38,915 nt of DNA from Streptomyces fuscichromogenes. GTDB taxonomy: Bacteria; Actinomycetota; Actinomycetes; Streptomycetales; Streptomycetaceae. Position numbers and translations under genes: made by a program. Under the pieces are notes generated by a model that was not told the origin of the DNA, searched no databases, and saw only the letters and a list, made by a program, of their open reading frames with translations. Location: contig NZ_BMML01000048.1 in the NCBI RefSeq assembly GCF_014645815.1, positions 1-38,915 on the forward strand. Direction: 5' to 3'. Positions 26,253 to 34,224 of this stretch are shown piece after piece; position 1 is the stretch's first letter, and each line of letters opens with the position of its first letter.

Positions 26253-27208
26253 GCTACGGACTCCTCTGTTCCTGACGGTTCCGGGCGCCAGTTGGCGATC
26301 TTCTCGGATATCGCCTCGATCGAGTCCCATTCGGACTCGGACATCCGCACGTCTTGCGCCGCGACATTCTGCCGCAGGTGTTCGACGGAGGTGGTGCCGG
26401 GAATGAGCAGAATGTTCGGTGAACGCCGGAGGAGCCAGGCGAGGCACAACTGCGCACTCGTGACACCGAGCCGGGCCGCCGCATTCGCCAGCTCGCCCCT
26501 GGGACCGACAAGATCACCATGCCCCAGGGGGAACCACGGAATGAAGGCGATCCCGCGGTCCCGCGTGATGTCGACCATGGAGTCGCTTTCGCGGTCCGCG
26601 ATGTTGTACAGGCTCTCGACGGCGTGGATGTCGGTGATCGCGCTTGCGGCGTCCAACTGCTCGACCGTGATGCCCGGCTGACCGGACAAGCCGATGTGCC
26701 GGATCTTCCCCTGCTCGCGCAGGACGGCCAGTTCCCCCAGTTGGTCGGCCAGGGGCACCATGGGGTCGATGCGGTGCAGCTGGTAGAGGTCGATGCAGTC
26801 CAGCCCGAGGTTCCTCAGACTCAACTCGACCTGCTGCCGGAGATAGGCAGGACGGCCGAGGCCGACGATGTAGGGCTTGGTGCCGGGACCGTGCCCCCAG
26901 TCGTTCGGGCCCGACCTCAGCATGCCCCCCTTGGTGCAGATAACCAGGTTGTCCGGGTAGGGGTGCAGGGCTTCGCGGATGATCTGCTCATTGAAGGCGG
27001 GGCCGTACGAGTCCGCGGTGTCGATGAAGGTGACACCCAACTCGTGCACGGCTGTCCGGAGCAGGGCCTTGGCCGCCTCCGGGTTCTCCGGAGGCCCCCA
27101 CATGCCTGGTCCCGTGAGGTGCATCGCGCCGTAACCCATGCGATGGACGGGACGGTCTCCGACCTTCCAATTCATGGAAGGCGAAGATGCTGTTGTTCCG
27201 GTGGCCAT
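26249..27208 (-). CDS. Aldo-keto reductase
   Basis: The 319-residue protein is a (beta/alpha)8 aldo-keto reductase. It has MGYGAMHLTGPGMWG at the N-terminus, the catalytic Asp-Tyr pair in FIDTADSYGP, the Lys in VICTKGG, the His in YQLHRIDPM, and the cofactor-binding LLIPGTTSVEHLRQNV near the C-terminus. NADPH-dependent reduction of a ketone on the RppA product or a derived quinone is the contextual inference. ATG 27208 starts 5 bases after the rppA stop and its stop overlaps the next start by 4 bases. The frame stays open far upstream inside rppA, but that part is a shadow. Confidence 0.93.
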   Translation of the reverse strand: MATGTTASSPSMNWKVGDRPVHRMGYGAMHLTGPGMWGPPENPEAAKALLRTAVHELGVTFIDTADSYGPAFNEQIIREALHPYPDNLVICTKGGMLRSGPNDWGHGPGTKPYIVGLGRPAYLRQQVELSLRNLGLDCIDLYQLHRIDPMVPLADQLGELAVLREQGKIRHIGLSGQPGITVEQLDAASAITDIHAVESLYNIADRESDSMVDITRDRGIAFIPWFPLGHGDLVGPRGELANAAARLGVTSAQLCLAWLLRRSPNILLIPGTTSVEHLRQNVAAQDVRMSESEWDSIEAISEKIANWRPEPSGTEESVA

Positions 27209-27213
27209 GGGAT

Positions 27214-28356
27214 TCACCCGGCAATCAGTTTGGGGCGGAAAGGTGCGGTCTGCCCGGCGCCGTGGTGCGGCTGCGCCGTTGTCTCGCCGGGTTCCTCCCG
27301 CTCGGCCCGAGCCGTCCAGGTCCCCAGCGAGATCTCCGCGGTGATTCCGGGGCCGAATCCCGCGACCATTCCACGGCCCCCGTTCGGGACGCTTCCGTCG
27401 TCGAAGAACCGCTGGAGCACGGCGAGTACGACTGCGGACGCGATGTTGCCGTAGTCGGACAGCACTCCCCTGCTGTGCCGGAAGGCGTCGGCCGGTACGC
27501 CGAGGAGATCCGACAGGTCGTCCAGGATGCGGGGCCCGCCGGCGTGGATGACGTAGAAATCGAGGGAGGAGACGTCCCAGTCCTGCTCTTTGGCGAACTG
27601 ACTGAGGGTAGGGGCGATCATGGACATCGTCCCGGGCACCCGCCGGTCGAGGCGGAAGTGGTAGCCCGTCTCCTTGACCTTGTAGGAGATCCATTCCTCG
27701 GTGTCGGGAACCAGGTAGGCGGAGTTCCGGCTCAGCCTCATTCCCGTACCGCCCTCGCCGCGTACGACGGCAGCGGCGATCGCGTCCCCGAACAGGCCGT
27801 TGGACAGGAGCGTCCCCACGTCGGAGTCCGTCGGCTGGTAACACAGTGAACAGAACTCACTCGTCACGATGAGCACGTTCGCTTCGGGATAGGCCAGGCA
27901 GAAGTCGTGCGCCCGGTTTATGGCGGCGCCGCCCGCCGCACAGCCGAGTTGGGCCATCGGGATCTGGCGGACGTCGCTGCGGAAGCCGAGTTCGTTGATC
28001 ATCCAGGTCGTCATGGGCGGCATGGTGAAGCCGGTGCACGAGACATAGACGATGGCATCGATGTCATTCTTGCCGAGGTTTGCGGAACGAAGCGCCTCGT
28101 CCACAACCCCTGGCAGATTGCGCCGGGTCTCCCGCTGGTAGATCTCGGTGCGCGCCTCCACTCCGGGGTGCCGGAGCGTGGCATCGATCGGCTGGACGAT
28201 GTGGCGCTTCTTCACTCCGGTGTTCTCGATCATTCTGAGAACTGCGCGGAGTTTCTCGTGACTGCTGTGGAGCGTGCGGCACAGGTTCAGCGTTTCTTTC
28301 AGGCTGATCGTGTTCTCGGGGACCCAGAGCGCCGGTCGGCACAGGGTAGGACTCAT
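27214..28356 (-). CDS. rppA: 1,3,6,8-Tetrahydroxynaphthalene synthase (type III polyketide synthase)
   Basis: The 380-residue protein is a bacterial chalcone-synthase-like enzyme that condenses five malonyl-CoA to tetrahydroxynaphthalene, which oxidises to flaviolin. The catalytic triad is Cys139 (QLGCAAGGAAINRAHDF), His271 (VIHAGGPRILDD) and Asn304 (DYGNIASAVV). Cys107 (YVSCTGF), typical of RppA and needed for long chains in the Streptomyces enzyme, is kept. SLCYQPTDSDVGTLLSNGLF and GPGITAEISLG are also RppA-like. ATG 28356 fits the family start (SPTLCRP against ATLCRP); an in-frame GTG lies at 28374. The C-terminal tail runs about 25 residues beyond the core. First gene of a four-gene operon. 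Confidence 0.96.
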   Translation of the reverse strand: MSPTLCRPALWVPENTISLKETLNLCRTLHSSHEKLRAVLRMIENTGVKKRHIVQPIDATLRHPGVEARTEIYQRETRRNLPGVVDEALRSANLGKNDIDAIVYVSCTGFTMPPMTTWMINELGFRSDVRQIPMAQLGCAAGGAAINRAHDFCLAYPEANVLIVTSEFCSLCYQPTDSDVGTLLSNGLFGDAIAAAVVRGEGGTGMRLSRNSAYLVPDTEEWISYKVKETGYHFRLDRRVPGTMSMIAPTLSQFAKEQDWDVSSLDFYVIHAGGPRILDDLSDLLGVPADAFRHSRGVLSDYGNIASAVVLAVLQRFFDDGSVPNGGRGMVAGFGPGITAEISLGTWTARAEREEPGETTAQPHHGAGQTAPFRPKLIAG

Positions 28357-28677
28357 GGACGTGCACCCATTCACTTCTTCGGAACCATTGGGGGCTTCAG
28401 ATTTTTGTTCTTCGTGCGAACTCGGATTGGGCCTGCTGCCGGGCGCTTACACCGGTCCCTCCCCGAGGTGTGGATACCTTCTACACGGACTGGACGCCTC
28501 GCCAGTTCGGTGACCCCGATCACATGGGGCGTCAACTCCCCTTGACATGGCTTGTCGACGGAGTCGTCAGACGTCGGCACCTGTCGGCGACTCGTGAATC
28601 GTGACCCGGATCGGACACTTGCATTCTTGGCCTGCGGGTTTCACTTGCGGCGGTGTCCGAGTCCTAATCGGAAAAGC
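28357..28677. promoter_or_regulatory. rppA upstream region with an inverted repeat
   Basis: GTCAA-N6-TTGAC at 28531-28546 is a perfect 5-bp inverted repeat about 175 bases upstream of the rppA start and could be a regulator site. A TTGACA-like box also lies in the repeat. No clear -10 box follows it in the minus direction. Upstream (28600-28677) the left end of an IS1380 relic begins. Confidence 0.4.
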
Positions 28678-28999
28678 GAAAGTGCCTTCTGAACTGGGAA
28701 GATGAGGCTTATCGAAGCTCTCTGTCATCACAGCAGGAAGGCACTTTCTGCGTGCACCCTGCCCGGTCGTGTCCCAGGCTCGTCGTGTCGGCCGACGGTC
28801 GCGGGGTGGTCTGCCACGCCGGAGCCCGCCTGCTGGCTGATGTCGCCGATGTCACTGGCCTGACCAGAGCCTTCACGGACACACTGCGTCGGCTGCGGCC
28901 CCGTGGCACGATCCCGGCCGGATCGCGGTCGATCTCGGCGTCGGGCTCGCCGACGGCGGCGAGGCGATTTCAGACCTGGTCCTGCTGCGCGACCAGGCT
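28678..28999 (+). pseudogene. IS1380-family element: left end and transposase N-terminal fragment
   Basis: The sequence is parallel to the intact IS1380 copy at 34112-35776. It has the same upstream hairpin (GAAAGTGCCTTC, 28678-28689, with GAAGGCACTTTC, 28737-28748). Then VSADGRGVVCHAGARLLADV, TGLTRAF, RLRPRGT and, after a frame change, GLADGGEAISDLVLLRDQAG follow. It stops at about 29000 where an IS5 piece begins. Confidence 0.8.
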
Positions 29000-29108
29000 G
29001 GATGCACAGCCTACGGCCGCAGTGATCGACTCGCAGTCGGTCAAGGCGGACGTCGTCGGCGGCGCCGACAGCCGCTGCTTCGACGGCGGCAAGCTCGTCA
29101 ACGGCCGT
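29000..29108 (+). pseudogene. IS5-family transposase internal fragment
   Basis: The frame from 29007 reads QPTAAVIDSQSVKADVVGGA, then DSRCFDGGKLVNGR. This is the first catalytic Asp region (AVIDSQSVK) of IS5-type enzymes. It joins the IS1380 fragment directly, a second-order insertion or recombination scar. Confidence 0.65.
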
Positions 29109-29225
29109 TATCTTGAGCCCGCGCGAGCGCGTCCTTCATGTGTGTGAAGCCCTCTGAAGTTCCCCCAACTCCCGTGGTGGATGCGGTTATCTGCCGCCGT
29201 CCAACACGGAAGGGGTGGATGCGCG

Positions 29226-30344
29226 ATGCGCGTACAGAGGGTGCTGACATCCGGGTCGACGACGGAGTCGTGGACGCTGCTGGGAGATGATCTGCGGCCG
29301 GTCGATCCGGTGGAGTCGTTCCTGGCCTATCTGTCCGCGATCGAGCGGTCGCCGAACACCGTCAAGGCGTACGCCCACGACCTGAAGGACTGGTGGGTCT
29401 ACCTCGACGGCCGCAGCCTGGACTGGAAAGCGGTCGATCTGGAGGCGGTGGCCGCCTTCGTGGCCTGGCTGCGGCTGTCGCCAGTAGCCCGGAGCGGGGG
29501 GGTGGCGGTGCTGCCGACGGTCGAGCACCACTGCACGGCCTCCAGCGTGAACCGCAAGCTCGCCGCGGTCAGCACGTTCTACGAGTTCCATGCCCGCAGC
29601 GGCATCGAGGTTGCTGACCTGCTGGTGACCATGCGCCCGGCTGGGCGACACCGCGCGTCGGCCACCTCCTACAAGCCGTTCTTGCAGCACATCGCCTCCG
29701 GCAGGCCCGAGCGGACCAGGACCATCAAGCTCAAGTCCGGCCGCAGGCGTCCCCGTGTCCTGACCGCTGCCCAGGCCCAGAAGATCCTCGACGGGTGCGA
29801 ACACCTGCGGGATCGGCTGCTGTTCGCCCTGCTCCTGGACACCGGAGTCCGTATCGGCGAGGCGCTGGGCCTGCGGCACGACGACATCGCGATCGCCGAG
29901 AAGCAGGTGATCGTGGTGCCGCGGCAGAACGACCACCGGGCCCGCGCGAAGGCCGGCCGCACGCGAACCATCCCGGCGAGCGCGGAGTTGATGCGGTTGT
30001 ACTCCGACTATCTGCACCGTGAGTACGGCGCCCTGGACTCCGACTACGTCTTCGTGAACCTCTTCGCCGAGCCGCACGGCCGCCCCTGGGCCTATCCGGC
30101 CGTCTACGACCTGGTCAGACGGCTTCGGAAGACCACCGGCATCGAGTTCGAGCCCCACCAATACCGCCACACCTACGCGACCTGGCTTCTGCGTCGCGGG
30201 GCCGGCATGGAGAACGTCAAGGAACTCCTCGGACACGCCTCGGCCAGCACCACGATCGACACCTACGGTCACCTCACCGTCGAGGACGCCCGGCGCGCCC
30301 TGGAAGACGCGGGCTGGTTCACCGGACGGGAGGTCCGGCTGTGA
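29226..30344 (+). CDS. Tyrosine recombinase, Tn554 TnpA-like
   Basis: The 372-residue protein has an N-terminal SAM-like core-binding domain (ESFLAYLSAIERSPNTVKAY, about 25-130). Its catalytic domain has Arg in TGVRIGEALGL, His-x-x-Arg in HQYRHTYATWLLRRG, a later His in LLGHASASTT and the Tyr nucleophile in IDTYGHL. GGAAGGGG lies about 10 bases before ATG 29226. It overlaps the next recombinase gene by 4 bases (GTGA). Two such recombinases in tandem are the layout of Tn554-type elements, in which TnpA and TnpB act together to insert site-specifically; no tnpC is seen. Confidence 0.9.
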   Translation: MRVQRVLTSGSTTESWTLLGDDLRPVDPVESFLAYLSAIERSPNTVKAYAHDLKDWWVYLDGRSLDWKAVDLEAVAAFVAWLRLSPVARSGGVAVLPTVEHHCTASSVNRKLAAVSTFYEFHARSGIEVADLLVTMRPAGRHRASATSYKPFLQHIASGRPERTRTIKLKSGRRRPRVLTAAQAQKILDGCEHLRDRLLFALLLDTGVRIGEALGLRHDDIAIAEKQVIVVPRQNDHRARAKAGRTRTIPASAELMRLYSDYLHREYGALDSDYVFVNLFAEPHGRPWAYPAVYDLVRRLRKTTGIEFEPHQYRHTYATWLLRRGAGMENVKELLGHASASTTIDTYGHLTVEDARRALEDAGWFTGREVRL

Positions 30345-32092
30345 CCTTTAACGCTCTTCCTGCTGGTCACGACCGGGCCGGTCTGCTGGAGAAGCTCCTG
30401 GCCGCGGTCCGGGCCGAGTTCTGCACCGAGATCTATCGTCCGGCCCCCGACGACCCGGTGTTTGTCGCCCCGGCCTGCATCGTTGCCGACTGCGACCGCA
30501 TCGTCAGCATGCGGGGGCTCTGCAACGGGCACGTGATCCGCTGGCGCCACCGCGGCCGTCCGGACATGGAGAAGTTCCTCGCCGATCCCGGCCTGCCCGT
30601 TCGTGGGCGCCAGGCCCTGACAGTCTGCACGATCGCCGGTTGCCGCTACGGGAACTTCGGGAAAGGGTTCTGCGGCAAGCACTACGAGCGGTGGCGCCGG
30701 GCCGGTCGGCCCAGTCCGGACGTCTGGGATGCGCCGAATCTGGTGCAGCCCGGTGATGCCCCGGCCGAGTGTCGGCTGTCGTTCTGTGCTCTGTGGGCGG
30801 AAGGCCCGCAGATGTTGTTCTGCCGCAGTCACCACGAGCGGTGGGCGAACGCCAGCCGCGCGGACCCTGAACGGTTCGCCCTGGACGCCGAGTTGACCGG
30901 CACCGCCCACATCGATCTGCGCAATCTGCCCCGTCAGCTGACGCTGGAGTTTCAGTACGGGCTGCAGTGCCGGTCCGATGCCCACCGCCGCACGACGCCA
31001 CCTCGCATCGTGGCCCAAGCCGTCCGACTCGCCCGGTCCCTCGGGGTGTCCTCCCTGCTCGACCTCACCGAAGAGCAGTGGCGGCACGATGCGGCCTCGG
31101 GCCGCGTCCGTGAGCCGGGGCTCTTCCTGATCGAGGTCCGGGACGCCGTCGAGGTCCTGCGCGACGGCGCCGGCTGGGAGAGCGAGTATCCGCGGGATGT
31201 GTGGCGCCTCGAGCGGCTGCCGGGCATCACCACCCCCGCTACTGCCACCGTCCCCCGACCGCGCATCCGGCTGCACTTCGAGCGCATCGGCCAGCCATGG
31301 CTGCGTGACCTGGCCAAACGCTGGCTACGGCTGCGACTGACCAGCGGCTTGAGCACCACCGCGGCCCACACCGGTCGGGACGCGCTGGTCTGCTTCGGAG
31401 GCTTCCTGACGCACGTCGGCGTCGACCGTCTCGCCGACGTCGACCGTCCGCTGCTGGAACGTCACCTCGCCCACGTCGCCTCCCAACCGGGCGGGCACGG
31501 GCTGAAGAAGGGCCGGATCAGCAGCCTGAACCTGTTCTTCCAGGCCATCCGGCAACACCGCTGGGACGACTCCCTGCCAGGCACCGCCGCCTTCTATCCC
31601 GGCGACATCCCGGCGGAGCCGGCCACAACGGTCTCCCGGCGGCTGGCCGAGCACGTCATGGCCCAGGTCGAATCCGAGGCGAACCTGGACCGCTGGGACA
31701 ACCCGTCCGGCCGTCTGATCACGCTCATCCTCATCCGCGGCGGTCTGCGGATCTCCAGCGTCATCTGCCTGGACTTCGACTGCCTCCTCCACGACGGTCA
31801 AGACGCCCCCTACCTGCGGTATTTCAACACCAAGATGAAGCGCGAGGCGGCCATCCCGATCGACGAGGAGCTCGAGCAGGCCATCCGCGACCACCAGCAC
31901 CGCGTCCTGCAACGCTGGCCCCAGGGCACCCTTCCCCCGACCGCACGCGAACGCCTCGGGGCGACTGCGGATGTCCGACAGCAGTTACCGGCAGATGCTC
32001 CGCCGCTGGCTGGCGACCTGCGACATCTGCGACGAGTACGGCCGGCCCGTCCACTTGACGCCCCATCAGTGGCGGCACACCTTCGCCTGCCG
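30341..32092 (+). pseudogene. Second tyrosine recombinase (Tn554 TnpB-like), frameshifted and cut by IS5
   Basis: GTG 30341 overlaps the upstream stop. The N-terminal 200 residues hold repeated Cys/His groups (CIVADCDRIVSMRGLCNGH, CTIAGCRYGNFGKGFCGKH, CRLSFCALW) like zinc ribbons. A SAM-like domain follows near 330-430, then RGGLRISSVICLDFDC (catalytic Arg). Near 31918-31926 the frame changes: FPRPHANASGRLRMSDSSY and TPHQWRHTFACRL (HxxR) are in the +1 frame. The gene then ends at about 32092 against the left repeat of an IS5-type element; the terminal His and Tyr are lost. It cannot be a working recombinase, so the TnpA-like partner may be inactive too. Confidence 0.8.
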
Positions 32093-32103
32093 ACTGAGCT
32101 TCT

Positions 32104-32853
32104 TCAGCGTTGCCGCTCCAGGGTGAGGATGGCCTTGGCGATTGACGTCATCCGGTTGGGACTGCAGCGGGATCTGCGGAAGATCCGCCAGGACTTCAGG
32201 CGTGCGACGCCGCGTTCGACCGGTGCCCGTGCCGCGGCCAGAGCCCGGTTGAGGGTCTTTTCGGTGAGGGTGAGTTCCTGCAGGGGTCGGCGTTTGATCC
32301 CCGTGGTCACCCAGGGGCCACCGCCCTGGTAAGCGAGATCGGCCAGGACGGGGACGCCTTGGCGCTCGCAGATGCGGATGATCCGGTGGGAGCGGGCAGC
32401 TGTCAGGTCGTGGGCCCGGCCCGGCAGCGCGGGTGACAGCCACAGAAGCCGGCCGTCCGGATCGGTGACCACCTGCACGTTCACCCCGTGCCGACGGTGC
32501 TTGTGGGAATAGTCCTCGCGTCCGTCGCCGACCCGGTCGCACTCGGCGAGCGTGCCGTCCAGCAGGACGAAGTCCGCATCGGCCTCCCGCAGGGTCTTCA
32601 GTAGTCCCGGCGCACGTTTGGCGAGCAGGTCGATGACCTGGCTGGTGTAGGCGTGGGCGGTGGACTCGCTGATCCCGAACCCGGCAGCGATCTTCGCCAG
32701 GGTGGTGTGCTCGCGCAGGTACACCAGTGCCACCATCGCGCGTTGGGACGGACGGAGCTTGCAGCGCCGGTCGCCCTCACGAGTGACGACGAGCATGGTC
32801 ACCCACTCCACGAGCGCATGCGGCAGGTCGAGTGCGGCAGGATAGATGACCAA
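32104..32853 (-). CDS. IS5-family transposase (HTH_Tnp_4/DDE_Tnp_4 type)
   Basis: The 249-residue protein has an N-terminal helix-turn-helix (PSQRAMVALVYLREHTTLAK, then IAAGFGISESTAHAY). The catalytic Asp is in FVLLDGTLAECDR, the second in GRAHDLTAARSH, and the Glu in PVERGVARLKSWRIF. This is the DDE_Tnp_4 layout of transposases in the IS5 and related families. The start is TTG 32853, just inside a hairpin arm; GTG codons downstream are alternatives. The stop overlaps the left terminal repeat, as is usual for such compact elements. Confidence 0.9.
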   Translation of the reverse strand: MVIYPAALDLPHALVEWVTMLVVTREGDRRCKLRPSQRAMVALVYLREHTTLAKIAAGFGISESTAHAYTSQVIDLLAKRAPGLLKTLREADADFVLLDGTLAECDRVGDGREDYSHKHRRHGVNVQVVTDPDGRLLWLSPALPGRAHDLTAARSHRIIRICERQGVPVLADLAYQGGGPWVTTGIKRRPLQELTLTEKTLNRALAAARAPVERGVARLKSWRIFRRSRCSPNRMTSIAKAILTLERQR

Positions 32854-32915
32854 CGAGGCCCCCGAGCAGCGTGGTTGAGACGTCAGACATCTCGATCAAC
32901 AGCCCGGGGGCCTCG
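32854..32915 (-). repeat. Inverted repeat upstream of the IS5 transposase start
   Basis: CGAGGCCCCCG (32854-32864) and CGGGGGCCTCG (32905-32915) are perfect 11-bp arms around a 40-base loop that itself has GTTGA/TCAAC and GAGA/TCTC complement. The first arm on the minus strand, GGGGGCC, is the only ribosome-site-like sequence before the TTG start. A folded transcript would hide it, so it may damp transposase translation. Confidence 0.6.
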
Positions 32916-33031
32916 CTCGTTGCGCTCTGCAGGCCGTCACCTGATCGGAGGCCAGCTCGAAGAACCTCACTGTTACTCAGGTCATAGACATTGGCCTGGC
33001 TGGTGGCCGCCCACGATGCAATGATCACCTC

Positions 33032-33331
33032 ATGGTGACTGAAATTGCTATCATTGACGTTCTTGTCGGCCATGAGGCTGCTTTTGCAGCTGCCTTCCGG
33101 GATACCGGATACGAACTTCTTGCAACGACACCCGGGTGCATCAGTGCGAAGATGTACCAGAGTGGCGAGAACCCGTCGCGTTTCATCGGTGTGAATGAGT
33201 GGGAATCCGAGCAAGCTCACCTCGAAAACTTCCGTGGCAGCGACCGTTACACCAAGTACGGGGAGGCTCTTCGTGCCCACGTCGCCGCAGCCCCTGTCGT
33301 TGAGCACTTCACCAATATCATGAGCATGTGA
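33032..33331 (+). CDS. Antibiotic biosynthesis monooxygenase (ABM) family protein
   Basis: The 99-residue protein has the ABM dimeric alpha-beta barrel pattern: VTEIAIIDVLVGHEAAF at the start, TTPGCISAKMYQS in the middle and FIGVNEWESEQAHLENFRGS, then EHFTNIM near the end. ABM proteins are small cofactor-free oxygenases or related enzymes that act on aromatic polyketides or heme. DNA here is clearly less GC-rich than the neighbouring insertion sequences and it lies alone between an IS5 element and an ISL3 relic, so it is probably a stranded transferred gene. ATG 33032 is followed by GTG; no strong ribosome site is seen. Confidence 0.85.
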   Translation: MVTEIAIIDVLVGHEAAFAAAFRDTGYELLATTPGCISAKMYQSGENPSRFIGVNEWESEQAHLENFRGSDRYTKYGEALRAHVAAAPVVEHFTNIMSM

Positions 33332-33935
33332 CCCCGATTCGTCTGCGGCTTGATTGAGGTAGCGGACCAGGAGGTTGGCGCTGCTCGTGTGGCCCGACTC
33401 CCGGATCGCTTCGGGGAGGTGGGGGACCGAGACGGTGAGGCGAATCGTCCGCGCCGATCAACCGCGAAACGGCCTGTCGCGGCAGTGGCGGACGGCGCGG
33501 CGGGAGGCGGGTACGACCGGCAGGTCGGCGAGGCGTGTGGCCACCCGGCCGCATAACTCCCGCGCCGCTCCCGGATATCTGCCAGGCAAGACCCACCGTG
33601 CGGCGCTGATGGTGCTCCAGTCGTCTGGGAATCCGTCTGGCCCAGGTCTGCCGCCGACAGCCCTGGGCCAGACGGGCCAGCCGCCGTACGCGCAGGTGGA
33701 CGACGACCCGGCGGCCGTCGGTCGGCACGTTCCTCAGCGTCCGGCTGCGACAACCGTCCACCTTCGCCGTCTGCGTCCCGCACACCAGAACGGCACCGCC
33801 ACGTCCCGGTTCCGGGCCGAGACCACCACCGCGTCGCCGCCCTTCCGTTACGTCCTCGACGACCAGCACCGACAGCTCCGAAAACGCGTCCCCATAAGGG
33901 GGCGATATCCACCACAAGATCGTGATCAAGGATGA
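33332..33935 (-). pseudogene. ISL3-family transposase remnant
   Basis: The minus strand reads LSVLVVEDVTE, CGTQTAKVDGCRSRTLRNVP and VRVRRLA with CRRQT, the N-terminal zinc-finger part of ISL3 transposases. Close to the other end it reads EAIRESGHTSSANLLVRYLN, the mid-protein block. The catalytic core between is missing and frames change. It is different in sequence from the intact ISL3 at 37117-38850. Confidence 0.75.
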
Positions 33936-33969
33936 TTACCACACGTCACCACCGACTACGGGCCAGAGC

Positions 33970-34111
33970 CCTCGTTTTGACAGTCCCCCAGGCCGTGCTC
34001 ATCGTGACCGGGATCTCCGCCGCCGGCCATCGCGAGGTCTCCGGGCTGGTGGTCGGCGACGGCGAGTCGACGCCGCTCCGGTCGAAGTTGCCGCGGCCCT
34101 TAGCCTCGCCG
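33970..34111 (+). pseudogene. IS256-family transposase fragment
   Basis: In one plus frame, VPQAVLIVTGISAAGHREVS and GLVVGDGES match the post-catalytic-Asp strand of IS256 transposases (VxxAVxIATGVxxxGxREVLGxxVGDSE). It is cut at the left end of the intact IS1380 element. Confidence 0.6.
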
Positions 34112-34149
34112 TTTCACTTGGGTACGGCTGGCTTTGGGGGCGGAAACGC

Positions 34150-34221
34150 GAAAGTGCCTTCCTGACCTGGGACGATGAACCTTGCTGAGGAGTTCTGTCG
34201 GTCCAGGCGGAGGGCACTTTC
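34150..34221 (+). repeat. Inverted repeat upstream of the IS1380 transposase
   Basis: GAAAGTGCCTTC (34150-34161) and GAGGGCACTTTC (34210-34221) are 11 of 12 complementary and end just before the transposase start. The same pair is kept, with a perfect match, in the decayed copy at 28678-28748. Confidence 0.7.
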
Positions 34222-34224
34222 TAC

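Larger units (their letters stand above)
32093..32971 (-). mobile_element. IS5-type insertion sequence
   Basis: Ends are marked by TGAGCTTCTTC at 32095-32105 and GAAGAACCTCA at 32959-32969, 10 of 11 matching as an inverted repeat. Extending outward gives 11 of 13 with one more base pair matching. Length is about 880 bases, right for this family. It carries one transposase and an internal hairpin near the transposase start. It has cut the TnpB-like gene on its left. The right flank does not continue that gene, so a deletion followed or accompanied insertion. Confidence 0.7.

Noticed and set aside
27209..27844. 212-codon upstream extension of the aldo-keto reductase frame
   Set aside because: It lies inside rppA in a different frame and has no reductase motifs before the ATG at 27208.
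29187..30272. 361-residue minus-strand ORF opposite the TnpA-like recombinase
   Set aside because: The plus strand carries the complete set of tyrosine recombinase residues; the minus frame has none of any family.
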